A DNA stretch of 64,000 nucleotides from Mycobacterium europaeum (lineage in GTDB: Bacteria > Actinomycetota > Actinomycetes > Mycobacteriales > Mycobacteriaceae), in the NCBI RefSeq assembly GCF_002102155.1, contig NZ_LQOU01000025.1:222030-286029 (forward strand). Reading direction: 5' to 3'. The notes below the pieces were generated by a model that searched no databases, was not told the DNA's origin, and worked only from the letters and a program-made list of their open reading frames with translations. Below, piece after piece: positions 35,461-44,049 of this stretch. The position numbers were made by a program, and so were the translations under genes. Numbering within the stretch: position 1 is the first letter of the stretch; each line of letters starts with the position of its first letter.

Positions 35461-35798
35461 GGTCTCAGGCCCGGCGAGCGGGCGGATCTGGTCCTGATGC
35501 GCGAGGAGGAACGGCTGGCGCGCGATTTGTACCGGCGGTTCCACCAGGCGTGGGGCGTGCCGATCTTCGACAACATTGCCGCCAGCGAGCAGCGTCATTA
35601 CGACGCGATCGGGCGACTGCTCGAGCGCTACGACGTGCCCGATCCGTCGGTAGGCCAGCCGCCCGGGACCTACGCCGACACCGAACTGCAGGGCGCCTAC
35701 GACGCGTGGCTCGCCCCATGGGGTGTATGAGAACTTGCGGGCCGCTTCCGAGAACCACCTGCGGGCGTTCGAAGCCGCGGTCTCAGGGCGGCCGATAG
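35461..35798 (+). pseudogene. DUF2202 ferritin-like protein remnant
   Basis: Frame 1 from 35461 encodes ERADLVLMREEERLARDLYR, IFDNIAASEQRHYDAI and YADTELQGAYDAWL, the helical ferritin-like DUF2202 core with its Glu/His metal-ligand pattern. It stops at 35730. The C-terminal family motif ENLRAASENHLRAFEAAVSG then appears in another frame from 35723. The upstream frame is closed by TGA at 35458. The gene has thus lost its N-terminus and suffered a deletion plus frameshift before the last helix. Confidence 0.7.
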
Positions 35799-35830
35799 GG
35801 GGCGGTCGAGGGTGGCGCCGGCGTTCGGCG

Positions 35831-36556
35831 TCACTTGGCGCGGATGGCGTTCTCCACGTCGGTCTCGCTGATCTGTTTGGTGCAAAAGAACCAGTCCTCG
35901 CACTCGATGCCTTCTTCGGCGCCGGCCATGCGGTCGGCTGCCACACCGCAGGACTCCGCCGGCGGAACGATGACCGGGTCGCCGGGTCGCCAGTCGGCCG
36001 GGGTGGCGACCCCGAAGGCGTCGGCGGTCTGCAGTGCCTTGATCAAGCGCAGCAGCTCATCGAAATTGCGGCCGGTGCTCAGCGGGTAGTAGATGATCGT
36101 GCGGATGACGCCCGCCGGGTCGATGACGAAGACCGCCCGCACGGCCTTGGTGGAGGCCTCGCCGGGCATGATCATGCCGTACTTCTGAGCGACCTCCATG
36201 GTGACGTCCTCGATCAGCGGGAAGGCCACCTCGACACCGCTCATGTCGTTGAATGTGATCTTCTCCTTGATGGTGCGCAGCCAGGCGATGTGGCTGTAGA
36301 GACCGTCCACCGACAGCCCCACCAGTTCGGTGTTGTAGTCCCGGAACTGCTGCTGCATCGAGGCGAAGGTGATGAATTCGCTGGTGCACACCGGGGTGAA
36401 GTCGGCGGGGTGTGAGAAGAAAATGGCCCACTTCCCTTTGTAATCGGCGGGGAAGTTGATCGGACCTTGCGTGGTGTCCGCGGTGAATTCGGGGGCGGGA
36501 TCACCGATCCTGGGCATCGCAAACACGATCTGGGCGGGCGAATCGATTTCCGTCAT
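35831..36556 (-). CDS. Peroxiredoxin, archaeal/Prx6-like AhpC type
   Basis: 241 residues with the thioredoxin-fold peroxidase motif FFSHPADFTPVCTSEFITFA; Cys57 is the peroxidatic residue. Additional cysteines near the C-terminus (ESCGVAADR, GIECEDWFFCTKQ) match the extended C-terminal arm of the long 1-Cys/2-Cys peroxiredoxins best known from archaea. It reduces hydroperoxides using thiol donors. ATG 36556. The adjacent DUF2202 ferritin-like remnant suggests an oxidative-stress/iron neighbourhood. Confidence 0.92.
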   Translation of the reverse strand: MTEIDSPAQIVFAMPRIGDPAPEFTADTTQGPINFPADYKGKWAIFFSHPADFTPVCTSEFITFASMQQQFRDYNTELVGLSVDGLYSHIAWLRTIKEKITFNDMSGVEVAFPLIEDVTMEVAQKYGMIMPGEASTKAVRAVFVIDPAGVIRTIIYYPLSTGRNFDELLRLIKALQTADAFGVATPADWRPGDPVIVPPAESCGVAADRMAGAEEGIECEDWFFCTKQISETDVENAIRAK

Positions 36557-36798
36557 AGCGCTTACTGTGCGTCAGTCGATCGCCGGAGTCCACCGCTTGG
36601 ATGTCGGCGGCGGTTTTCCAGCCGAACGGTTTGGGGTCTGCGCACCGGTGATCGGCGAAGTCGTACCACTGCGCCGGCCCGAAGCGTTGGGGTCCGAGTG
36701 TGAAGTGTGGGGCGGTGCTGGTTTACGGGAAACCGTGCCTCGGCCCCGCCACTGCCCTACCTCTTTGCGGTCCATGCAGAGACGACGAAAGAGCTGAG

Positions 36799-37566
36799 CT
36801 ACCGGTACCGGGCGCACGGCAACGTGAGCAGAAACGCTGCAGCGCTCACGAGAACGATCAGCGGCCCGGCCGGGAATCGCGTGACCTGGAATAGGGCTAT
36901 GCCGAGCATCGCTGATGCGACACCGATCGTGGTCGCGCCGAGGGTGTACTGTCGCAGGTTCTTACCGACGTTTCGCGCGGCGGCAGGGGGAATCGCCACA
37001 AGCGCTGCGGTCAATAGCCCGCCCACCATCTTCACCCCGAGCGCCACGATGACTGCGATCAAGAACAGGTAGAGCAGGTTGTACCGCTTGACGTCGACCC
37101 CCTCGGCAGCGGCGAGTTCTTCCGAGATATTTCCCAGCACCAGTTTTGGGTAGGCGCGATTGACGGCGACCATGACGGCGAGCGACGCGGCGACTGATAG
37201 TGCGGTGCCGCCCAGGCTGGCCTTGGAGATGTCTCCTACCAGGGCGGCCTCGGCTTGGTCGATCGGCAGAAATAGGAAGGCGACCGCTACGCCGGAGGCG
37301 AACACGAGGGCGGTCAGCGCTTCCATTGGCAGCTTCGTTCGCATTTCGAGCAGCCAGATCAAGATCACCCCGAGGATGACAAAGGGGAACGCCCCGAGGG
37401 CGACGTCGAAACCCCAAAGTAGCGCCAGGGCGATTCCCGGCAAGGTCAGATGGCCGAGTGGCCCGGCCACCAGCGCCATCCTGCGGCTGAGCATCAGGGA
37501 GCCGAGATAGGCGGCGGCGCCGCCGATGAACGCCCCCGAGATCACGCTGAGAAGCAAGGTGGGCAT
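36799..37566 (-). CDS. Metal ABC transporter permease (ZnuB/MntB-type)
   Basis: 255 residues with about eight helices. It shows the family-specific GPLGHLTLPGIALALL and the cytoplasmic coupling region EGVDVKRYNLLYLFLIAVIV, then GGLLTAALVAIPPAAARNVG, all typical of ABC-3 permeases for Zn, Mn or Fe. Start ATG 37566, 6 bases after the ATPase stop, so they form an operon. No substrate-binding lipoprotein or Fur/Zur-type regulator is found nearby, leaving the system incomplete within this window. Confidence 0.85.
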   Translation of the reverse strand: MPTLLLSVISGAFIGGAAAYLGSLMLSRRMALVAGPLGHLTLPGIALALLWGFDVALGAFPFVILGVILIWLLEMRTKLPMEALTALVFASGVAVAFLFLPIDQAEAALVGDISKASLGGTALSVAASLAVMVAVNRAYPKLVLGNISEELAAAEGVDVKRYNLLYLFLIAVIVALGVKMVGGLLTAALVAIPPAAARNVGKNLRQYTLGATTIGVASAMLGIALFQVTRFPAGPLIVLVSAAAFLLTLPCARYR

Positions 37567-37572
37567 CGGCCG

Positions 37573-38307
37573 CTACTGGTGCTTGTGCTCGTAGAACTTC
37601 ACCTCAGCCCCGTAGAGGCGCTGCAGGTTTTCGGGTGTGAGCGTCGAGATGGGCGGGCCTTGGCAGATCGGTTGTCTGTTCACACACAGCACGGTCGAGG
37701 AGAGGCGGTGCACCACCGCTAAGTCGTGGGTGACGATCAGCATCGTGAGGTTGCGTTCCTGATGCAGTCGCGTGAGTAGGGCATAGACCGTCTCCTCCCC
37801 GGTGATGTCGACTCCGGTTGTGGGCTCGTCGAACAACAGGACGTGAGGATCCCCCGCAAGAGCCCACGCGATGAGGACCCGCTGAAATTGTCCGGACGAC
37901 AGGTCACCGATCCGCTTGTTGGCAAGCTCGCCGGCGAGTCCGACGGTGCGCAGCATTGCGTCGACGTCTCCTCCTGCATTGGTCTTCAGCGCGAAGAAGT
38001 CCGCGACCGACAACGGGATGTCTTTGATGTAGGGCAGCCGTTGTGGGACATAGCCGATGCGGGTGCCCTTCTTCCACGTCACCGAACCCTCGTAGGGCAC
38101 GGTACCGAGAAGCGCGCGCAGCAGAACCGTCTTGCCCGCGCCGTTCGGGCCCAAGATGGTCAGGACCTCTCCGCGCCGCACAACGAACGACAGGTTAGTG
38201 GCAAGTCGGGAAACTACCCCCTCAGGAGCAGGGCGCGCACCAGTGGACGGGGGCCCACAGATCGGAGCAGTTCGCTGGCTGGGCGGGAGCGTACCCGTAG
38301 CGGCCAC
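37573..38307 (-). CDS. Metal ABC transporter ATPase with rearranged N-terminus
   Basis: The core is intact: Walker A LTILGPNGAGKTVLLRALLG, Q-loop VPQRL, signature LSSGQFQRVLIAWALAG, Walker B HVLLFDEPTTGVD and switch His VTHDL. The first about 45 residues (MAATGTLPPSQRTAPICGPP and onward) do not resemble an ABC domain, and the usual first strand and A-loop aromatic are missing. This region overlaps the end of the mmpL gene by 94 bases. The frame start at GTG 38307 is formal; the gene looks N-terminally truncated and fused to foreign sequence. Confidence 0.75.
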   Translation of the reverse strand: MAATGTLPPSQRTAPICGPPSTGARPAPEGVVSRLATNLSFVVRRGEVLTILGPNGAGKTVLLRALLGTVPYEGSVTWKKGTRIGYVPQRLPYIKDIPLSVADFFALKTNAGGDVDAMLRTVGLAGELANKRIGDLSSGQFQRVLIAWALAGDPHVLLFDEPTTGVDITGEETVYALLTRLHQERNLTMLIVTHDLAVVHRLSSTVLCVNRQPICQGPPISTLTPENLQRLYGAEVKFYEHKHQ

Positions 38308-41081
38308 CAGAACCAGCGCCCCAACAGGGTAGCGGTGGATGGGATCATCAGCGAGCGCACGATCAGCGTGTCGATGAGCAGGCCCAGCCCGATGGTGGTG
38401 CCGCCCTGTTTGAGCGTGTACAGCTCGTTGACCGCCAAAGAGGCCATGGTGAAGGCGAACACCAAGCCGGCCGTGGTCACGACTCCGCCGGTGCCGCCTA
38501 CGGACCGGATGATGCCGGTCTTCAGTCCTGCGCCGATTTCTTCCTTGAACCGCGAGACCAGCAACAGGTTGTAGTCAGATCCCACGGCCAGCAAAATGGT
38601 GACTGCGAAAGGCAAGGTGATCCAGTGCAGTTCCAAGCCATAGATGTGTTGCCAAAACAGCACCGACAGGCCGAAGCCGGTCGCTAGCGAGAGCACGACT
38701 GTGCCGACGATGACCATCGAGGCGACTAGCGCGCGGGTGATGACCAGCATGACGATGAAGATCAGGATGAGCGCGGCGATGGCCTCGGTCATGACGTCGT
38801 ATTTGGTGGATTCTTGGATATCTCGGTAAGTAGCCGCCGTGCCACCCAGGTATAACTTCGCACTGGCCAAGGGGGTTTCTTTGACCGCCTCGCGTGCGGC
38901 CTTGAGTTCTGCGTCGACGTGGGAGATCGCCTCGGGGCTGGCGGGGTCGATGTTGTGGGTGATGATCATACGGGTGGATTTGCCGTCGGGGGAAACCAGC
39001 AGCCTGAGGCCGGTCTTAAAGTCAGGGCTGTCGAACACTTCTGGCGCGATGTAGAAGAGGCCGTCAATTTTTGCTTTGTCGAAGAATTCGCCCATGAGTG
39101 TGCTGGTGTCGGTCATGCGGTCCATTTGAGTGATCAGCCCCGAAAAACTGCTGTAGAGCGTGAAGAAGGTAGTCTGCATAGACTTTGCAACGTCGATGAT
39201 CGGCGGTATCAACGTCACCATCTCTTGTGTTGCGTCAGCGCTTTGTTGGAGGTCCTTGGCCAGCTTGTGGAAATTCTCGGCGAGTTTGTCGAAGCCATCC
39301 AACGCGTCGAAGACGGAGCGCAGTGACCAACATATCGGAACGTCGAAGCAGTGCTTTTCCCAGTAGAAGTAACTGCGAAGTGGCCGCCAGAAATCGTCAA
39401 AATCTGCGAGATGGTCACGTATTCCATCCGTGATTGCAGCGGTGTCAGTTGTGACGCGAGCGCTGTCGCTAATCGACCCGGATAGTTCCTTTTCCACGGT
39501 GTACATGCGCTCTAACGTCGCGATCTGGACGCCGAGGTCATCTCGAGTCAGCCGCAGGATATCGGCCAAGCGGTCCTTCAGATACTGCAGGTTCTCCCGG
39601 ATCGGGACGGGCTGCATGCCGATCGCGAACGGTATGGTGCCGTGCTCGATGTTGTATCCCAGCGGCCTGGTGATGCTTTGCACCCGCGCGATGCCCGGCA
39701 CCCGGAAGATACTCGCCGCAATCCTATCCAGGTCGAGCATGTCCACCGGGTTACGCAGGTCGTGGTCGGCTTCGACCAGCAACAGGTCCGGATTCAGCCG
39801 GGCATGGGTGAAATGCTGGATGGCGGCACGGTCGCCGACGTTGGACGCTAGGCTCGCGGGAACGTAATAGCGGTCGTCGTAGTTTGTGTGATACCCCGGC
39901 AGGGTCAGCCCCCCGACTATTGAGACAACCACAGCGCTGGCAAGGATCGGGGCGGGCCAGCGCACCGTGGCCGTCGCTAGTCGCCGCCACCGGTAAATAT
40001 TGGTCTTTCGCTTCGCGTCGAGTAAGCCGAACCGCGCGTCGATGGCCAGCAGAGCCGGCATCAACGTCAGCGAGGCCGCGATCACGATGACCAGTGCCAC
40101 CGCGCACGGAATCGCCAACGTATTGAGGTAGGGCAGCCGGACCAACCGCAGACACAGCATCGCGCCGGCGATCGTTAGCCCGGAACCCAACACGACATGG
40201 GCAACTCCACGGTATGTCGTGTAGTAAGCGGTTTCACGGTCTTCGCCGCTTTGACGGGCTTCGTGATAGCGGCCGAGAAAAAAGATCGCGTAGTCCGTGC
40301 CGGCCGCGATGGCCAGCGCCATGAGCAGACTGACCGCGAACGTGGTGAAGCCGATCACGTGAAAGTTGCCGATGAATGCCACGATTCCCCGCGCGGTGGC
40401 CAGTTCGACAAAAATCACCACCAGCACGATCAGCAAGGTGGCTATCGACCGGTAAGCGATGAGCAACATCAGCGCGGCCACGGCGATCGTGATCGCCGTG
40501 CGCTTGGCCAGACCCCGGTCGCCGGCTTCAGTCAAGTCTGTGGTCAGCGGCGCCTGACCGGTCACATATGCTTTGATACCCGGCGGCGGATGAGAGTGCG
40601 CCACGATCTGCTCGACTGAGTGCACCGACTCATCCGCCCGCGAGGAGCCTTGGTCGCCGGCGAGGTTGAGCTGCACGTAAGCGGCCTTACTATCGGCGCT
40701 CTGCTCGCCGCCCGCCGTGACCAATTCCCCCCAATAGTTCTGCACTTTCTCGACATGCGCGGTGTCGCGCTCGAGCCGGCGCACCAGATCGTCGTAGAAG
40801 CGACGCGCCTCGTCGCCCAGCGGTTTGTCGCCCACCAGCACCACCATCGCGACGCTGTCGGAGTCGAACTCGTGAAAAACTTTGCCCATGCGCTTCATCG
40901 CGATCAGCGACGGAGCATCCTTAGGCAACAGGCCGACCGAGTTCTGCCGTTCCACCAGATCCAGTCGAGGCACGAAGACGCTGACGACGACGGCGAACAC
41001 CAGCCAACCCAACACGATCGGCACCGCCAACCGCCGCAACATCCGCGCCGCAAGAGGCCGCTCGGCGTGGCCGCCGCTCAT
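38214..41081 (-). CDS. MmpL-family RND lipid transporter
   Basis: 955 residues. The two RND repeats each have a periplasmic domain. The proton-relay Asp-Tyr pairs lie in AIAAGTDYAIFFLGRYHEAR (TM4) and LLAVGSDYNLLLVSRFKEE (TM10). The first domain starts VERQNSVGLLPKDAPSLIAM; the large second loop contains two Cys (HCFDVPICWS). MmpL proteins export cell-envelope lipids or siderophores. The ATG overlaps the mmpS stop by 4 bases. Lower GC and codon use differ from the core genes, consistent with transfer. Confidence 0.92.
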   Translation of the reverse strand: MSGGHAERPLAARMLRRLAVPIVLGWLVFAVVVSVFVPRLDLVERQNSVGLLPKDAPSLIAMKRMGKVFHEFDSDSVAMVVLVGDKPLGDEARRFYDDLVRRLERDTAHVEKVQNYWGELVTAGGEQSADSKAAYVQLNLAGDQGSSRADESVHSVEQIVAHSHPPPGIKAYVTGQAPLTTDLTEAGDRGLAKRTAITIAVAALMLLIAYRSIATLLIVLVVIFVELATARGIVAFIGNFHVIGFTTFAVSLLMALAIAAGTDYAIFFLGRYHEARQSGEDRETAYYTTYRGVAHVVLGSGLTIAGAMLCLRLVRLPYLNTLAIPCAVALVIVIAASLTLMPALLAIDARFGLLDAKRKTNIYRWRRLATATVRWPAPILASAVVVSIVGGLTLPGYHTNYDDRYYVPASLASNVGDRAAIQHFTHARLNPDLLLVEADHDLRNPVDMLDLDRIAASIFRVPGIARVQSITRPLGYNIEHGTIPFAIGMQPVPIRENLQYLKDRLADILRLTRDDLGVQIATLERMYTVEKELSGSISDSARVTTDTAAITDGIRDHLADFDDFWRPLRSYFYWEKHCFDVPICWSLRSVFDALDGFDKLAENFHKLAKDLQQSADATQEMVTLIPPIIDVAKSMQTTFFTLYSSFSGLITQMDRMTDTSTLMGEFFDKAKIDGLFYIAPEVFDSPDFKTGLRLLVSPDGKSTRMIITHNIDPASPEAISHVDAELKAAREAVKETPLASAKLYLGGTAATYRDIQESTKYDVMTEAIAALILIFIVMLVITRALVASMVIVGTVVLSLATGFGLSVLFWQHIYGLELHWITLPFAVTILLAVGSDYNLLLVSRFKEEIGAGLKTGIIRSVGGTGGVVTTAGLVFAFTMASLAVNELYTLKQGGTTIGLGLLIDTLIVRSLMIPSTATLLGRWFWWPLRVRSRPASELLRSVGPRPLVRALLLRG

Positions 41082-41536
41082 GCGGCTTTATCCAAGCAGA
41101 AAACCTGTGCGTCGAAACGGGCTACGGACTGCTGGTCGCGCACCACACCGTTGACCAGAATCCGGCAACCGAGCATGTTGCTGTCCCCTTGTGCCACCAC
41201 GTTGGCGAACATTCCCGGCATGGTCGTGGTCACGGTGTATGACCACGGCAAGGTGGTGAAACTTGCGCGCTGAGGCTGAGCGTTCTCGTCCAGGTAATTG
41301 ACCACACCCGCCGTGCCCGGGGGCCCGGTAACCTCGTAAACCACGCGCTTGACGTTGATCGGCACAATCTGCTCGACCGGGCCCACCTCCGCGACTCGGT
41401 GCGAGCCGAACACACCCTGCAATCGGTAAGCCACGAAGCCCCCGACGGCCGCAACCGCGACGATCACCAGCGGAATCCACGCCCGCTTGAGAATGCCCAG
41501 CAAAGTCGTTGTCCTTCCGGTTCGGGTTGCTGTCAC
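41078..41536 (-). CDS. MmpS-family accessory protein
   Basis: 152 residues: short basic N-terminus, one transmembrane helix (WIPLVIVAVAAVGGFVAYRL), then a periplasmic beta-sandwich domain with VVYEVTGPPGTAGVVNYLDE and two Cys (LGCRILVN, QVFCLDKAA). MmpS proteins partner MmpL transporters. It overlaps mmpL by ATGA. Transcribed divergently from an XRE-type regulator across 295 bases. Confidence 0.9.
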   Translation of the reverse strand: MTATRTGRTTTLLGILKRAWIPLVIVAVAAVGGFVAYRLQGVFGSHRVAEVGPVEQIVPINVKRVVYEVTGPPGTAGVVNYLDENAQPQRASFTTLPWSYTVTTTMPGMFANVVAQGDSNMLGCRILVNGVVRDQQSVARFDAQVFCLDKAA

Positions 41537-41831
41537 TCCAGGCTGCTACGTTTGGGGCGTTGACCCGAGTACGTCGTCGGTGTGGTCGCGACCAGGCAAC
41601 GAACCGACCCTTCGCCGTACCGCCGTATCCGCGCTGGGTAGCCCCGCCCATGCTCAGGCCCATCCTCCGCCCGTGTCGATATCAGCAAGCGGCCTAAAAC
41701 CCTGTTCCCTTCGGCCAAGCGGTCGATTGATGCCACGAGTACATATGGTGGCGAGGAACCGCAGGTCGCGGAAGGGGGAGCTTAACCTAGGAATTTGACA
41801 CCCAGGACGCCGCGCTGGCTAGCATCGCTTC
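41537..41831. promoter_or_regulatory. Divergent promoter region mmpS / XRE regulator
   Basis: No gene is seen in this gap. On the + strand TTGACA (41795-41800) and TAGCAT (41820-41825), 19 bases apart, form a sigma-70-like promoter. Its +1 would fall on or next to the GTG at 41832, implying a leaderless regulator mRNA. Confidence 0.5.
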
Positions 41832-42647
41832 GTGACCAAGACACTGGGAGAATTTCTTCGGGCGCGCCGCGAGGCGATCACACCCAACCAGCAGCGCCAC
41901 GGCGATCTTGCGAGACGGCGGCGCACCCCTGGGCTGCGCCGCGAGGAGGTGGCCGTGCGGGCCGGCATCAGTGCCGACTACTACGCGCGGTTGGAACAAG
42001 GACGAGAAAACCACCCGTCCGCGCGGATATTGGACGCCTTGGTGATCGCGCTCGGCCTGTCTCCCAGTGAGGCGACCTATCTGTATGACCTCGCGACCCC
42101 GCGACACCGCTGGCGGCAGAAGGCCAGTTCGCAGCAAAACCCGGCTGAGTATTTGCTTCTCATCATGCAAGCCTGGACACTCGGTCCGGCCTACATAGTC
42201 AACCGCCGGTGCGATGTGCTGGCCGAAAACCCGCAAGCCTCAGAGCTCTTCTCCCAATTCACGATCACAGGGAACGTTTTGCGCTTACTGTTCCTGGATC
42301 CCGAGGCGAAAACCCTCTGGGTGAACTGGGAATCATACGTCAAAACCGCCATCGCCACCGTGCACCGCACCGCAGGTATCGATATTGATCAGCCAGATAT
42401 CACCGATATCGTCCTCGAACTTTCCAAAAAGAGCAGCGACTTCGTCCAGATGTGGAACAGCCACGATGTCAATGTCTCCGACGGCAAGGTCAAGCAGCTC
42501 CGACATAGAGACTTCGGTGAGCTTGAGCTTGACTACGAGCTACTTTCAGTTGCGAGCGCGCCAGGACAATTTCTTGTAATCCACAGAAGCATTAAGAACG
42601 GCTCTTTCTTCTCGATGGCAGCGTCGCCGAATACGGTGGACAAATAG
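41832..42647 (+). CDS. XRE-family regulator with MmyB-like ligand domain
   Basis: 271 residues. The N-terminal helix-turn-helix includes RRTPGLRREEVAVRAGISAD and YYARLEQGRENHPS. The C-terminal about 170 residues (QAWTLGPAYIVNRRCDVLAE, LWVNWESYVKTAIATVHR, FGELELDYELLSVAS) match the MmyB-type PAS-like domain that in known structures binds fatty acyl ligands. Starts GTG 41832. It likely controls the divergent mmpS-mmpL pair in response to a lipid, inferred from domain and position. Confidence 0.88.
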   Translation: MTKTLGEFLRARREAITPNQQRHGDLARRRRTPGLRREEVAVRAGISADYYARLEQGRENHPSARILDALVIALGLSPSEATYLYDLATPRHRWRQKASSQQNPAEYLLLIMQAWTLGPAYIVNRRCDVLAENPQASELFSQFTITGNVLRLLFLDPEAKTLWVNWESYVKTAIATVHRTAGIDIDQPDITDIVLELSKKSSDFVQMWNSHDVNVSDGKVKQLRHRDFGELELDYELLSVASAPGQFLVIHRSIKNGSFFSMAASPNTVDK

Positions 42648-42649
42648 TC

Positions 42650-42917
42650 CTAGCGACAAAGGGGCTCATTGATGATGGCGGTCATCATGGTCTTGCCGCG
42701 CCGCCGGTCGGGGTGGCTGTAGGCCGCGATGATGCGCTGGTAGACGCCCCAGGTGAGCTGCACGGGGAGGTGGTTGTCGTCGGCGAACACCGCCTCCAGG
42801 CGGGTGCGTTGGCGGGCGGTGAGCAGCGGGAATCGGGTGCGCAGGGTGCGGCGCACGCCGTAGAGCGGATCCCTGGTGCGGCCGCGATGTCGCAGGTGGC
42901 CTGTTGGACGCGTTGAC
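42650..42917 (-). pseudogene. ISL3-type transposase fragment (middle part)
   Basis: On the minus strand the residues RQRVQQATC and then HRGRTRDPLYGVRRTLR and LTWGVYQRIIAAYSHPDRRR match the segment after the second catalytic Asp in mycobacterial ISL3 transposases. A one-base loss separates the first motif from the rest. The fragment ends abruptly at AIIN, 25 bases from the XRE gene stop, and at its 5' side abuts the left end of a second ISL3 copy. Confidence 0.65.
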
Positions 42918-43795
42918 GGCTCTTCGCAGTTGAGGGTGTAGAGGTGGTCGGCGCGTCGCTGCCGGGATAGGGGTCGAGGTCTTCCGATGATGGGAGTTCT
43001 CACACCGCCCATCTGAAAGACCTCGACGTGCCTGACGCTACCTTCGCGTGCCCTGATCTGAGCACATTCTGCCGCCTTGACGAGCTCGGGTTGGAGGTGA
43101 CCGGACAACGCCTGGAGCCGGACCGGGCGGTGTTGGCTTGCCGGATTATCGACGACGACTCGTGGTGTCGCCGCTGCGGCGAGCAGGGCGCGGTGCGTGA
43201 CACCGTGACCCGGCAACTGGCTCATGAGCCGTTCGGGTGGCGGCCCACATGCTTGCTGGTCACGATCCGCCGGTATCGGTGCGCCGGCTGCGCTCATGTG
43301 TGGCGCCAAGACACCAGCAAGGCCGCCGAGCCGCGGGCCAAGCTGTCCCGCCGGGGCCTGCGGTGGGCACTGGAAGCCCTGGTCTGCCAACATCTGTCGG
43401 TGGCCCGAGTCGCCGAAGCGCTCGCGGTGTCGTGGAACACCGCTAACAACGCGGTGTTGGCCGAAGGCCGCCGGGTGCTCATCGCCGATGCGGCCCGCTT
43501 CGACGGGGTCGCGGTGATCGGCGTCGACGAGCATGTGTGGCGGCACACCCGTCGCGCCGACAAGTACGTCACCGTCATCATCGACTTGACCCCCGTGCGC
43601 GACAAGACCGGTCCGGCGCGGTTGCTCGACATGGTCGAAGGACGCTCCAAACGAGCATTCGCCGACTGGCTGGCCGACCGGCCACAGGACTGGCGCGATG
43701 GTGTGGACGTCGTTGCCATGGACGGATTCTCCGGATTCAAGACCGCCACCACCACCGAACTGCCCGAGGCGGCGGTGATGGATCCCTTTTATGAC
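42918..43795 (+). mobile_element. ISL3-family element, left end and N-terminal transposase half
   Basis: The left end GGCTCTTCGCAGTTGAGGGT begins at 42918. An internal inverted repeat (GTCGAGGTCTT at 42973, AAGACCTCGAC at 43017) lies before the ORF starting GTG 43028. The protein has zinc-finger pairs CRRCGEQG and CAGCAHVW, HTH LSVARVAEALAVSWNT, first catalytic Asp in VIGVDEHVWRH and second in AMDGFSGFK. Homology stops after AVMDPF near 43790, so the catalytic Glu and the right end are missing. Confidence 0.7.
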
Positions 43796-43870
43796 GACGT
43801 CTGGGTTCTGCCGACATGGTCGGTGTTGCGCCTGGTGGAGGCGGTGCCCGCAGCCGTGAGGTCGGCATAA
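43028..43870 (+). pseudogene. Truncated ISL3 transposase ORF
   Basis: Open frame of 280 residues. The first about 255 are ISL3 transposase; the last about 25 (DDVWVLPTWSVLRLVEAVPA) are unrelated read-through past the break. Without the third acidic residue and C-terminal domain it cannot be an active transposase. Confidence 0.7.
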
Positions 43871-43978
43871 TCAGAGGGCTTGGAGGAAGGCAAGGAGAGT
43901 GTCGTCGGCTGTTTCGTATCGTCCGGCCCGGATTCCGGTGGGTGTCGTCCTCTCGAGCGCGGTCTGCTTGGTCGTCAT
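43871..43978 (-). CDS. Possible 35-residue ORF
   Basis: ATG 43978 to TGA 43871 encodes TTPTGIRAGRYETADDTLLA followed by FLQAL. It reads like a natural protein end and resembles short ORFs next to mycobacterial insertion sequences, but I cannot assign it. It lies directly beyond the ISL3 break and may belong to the element that disrupted it. Confidence 0.3.
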   Translation of the reverse strand: MTTKQTALERTTPTGIRAGRYETADDTLLAFLQAL

Positions 43979-44049
43979 GTCGGAAAAACGTATCCGCGCT
44001 TGACGGCACCAGTGACGACCCAGCATCCAAGCTGTCCCTTCAGAGACTC

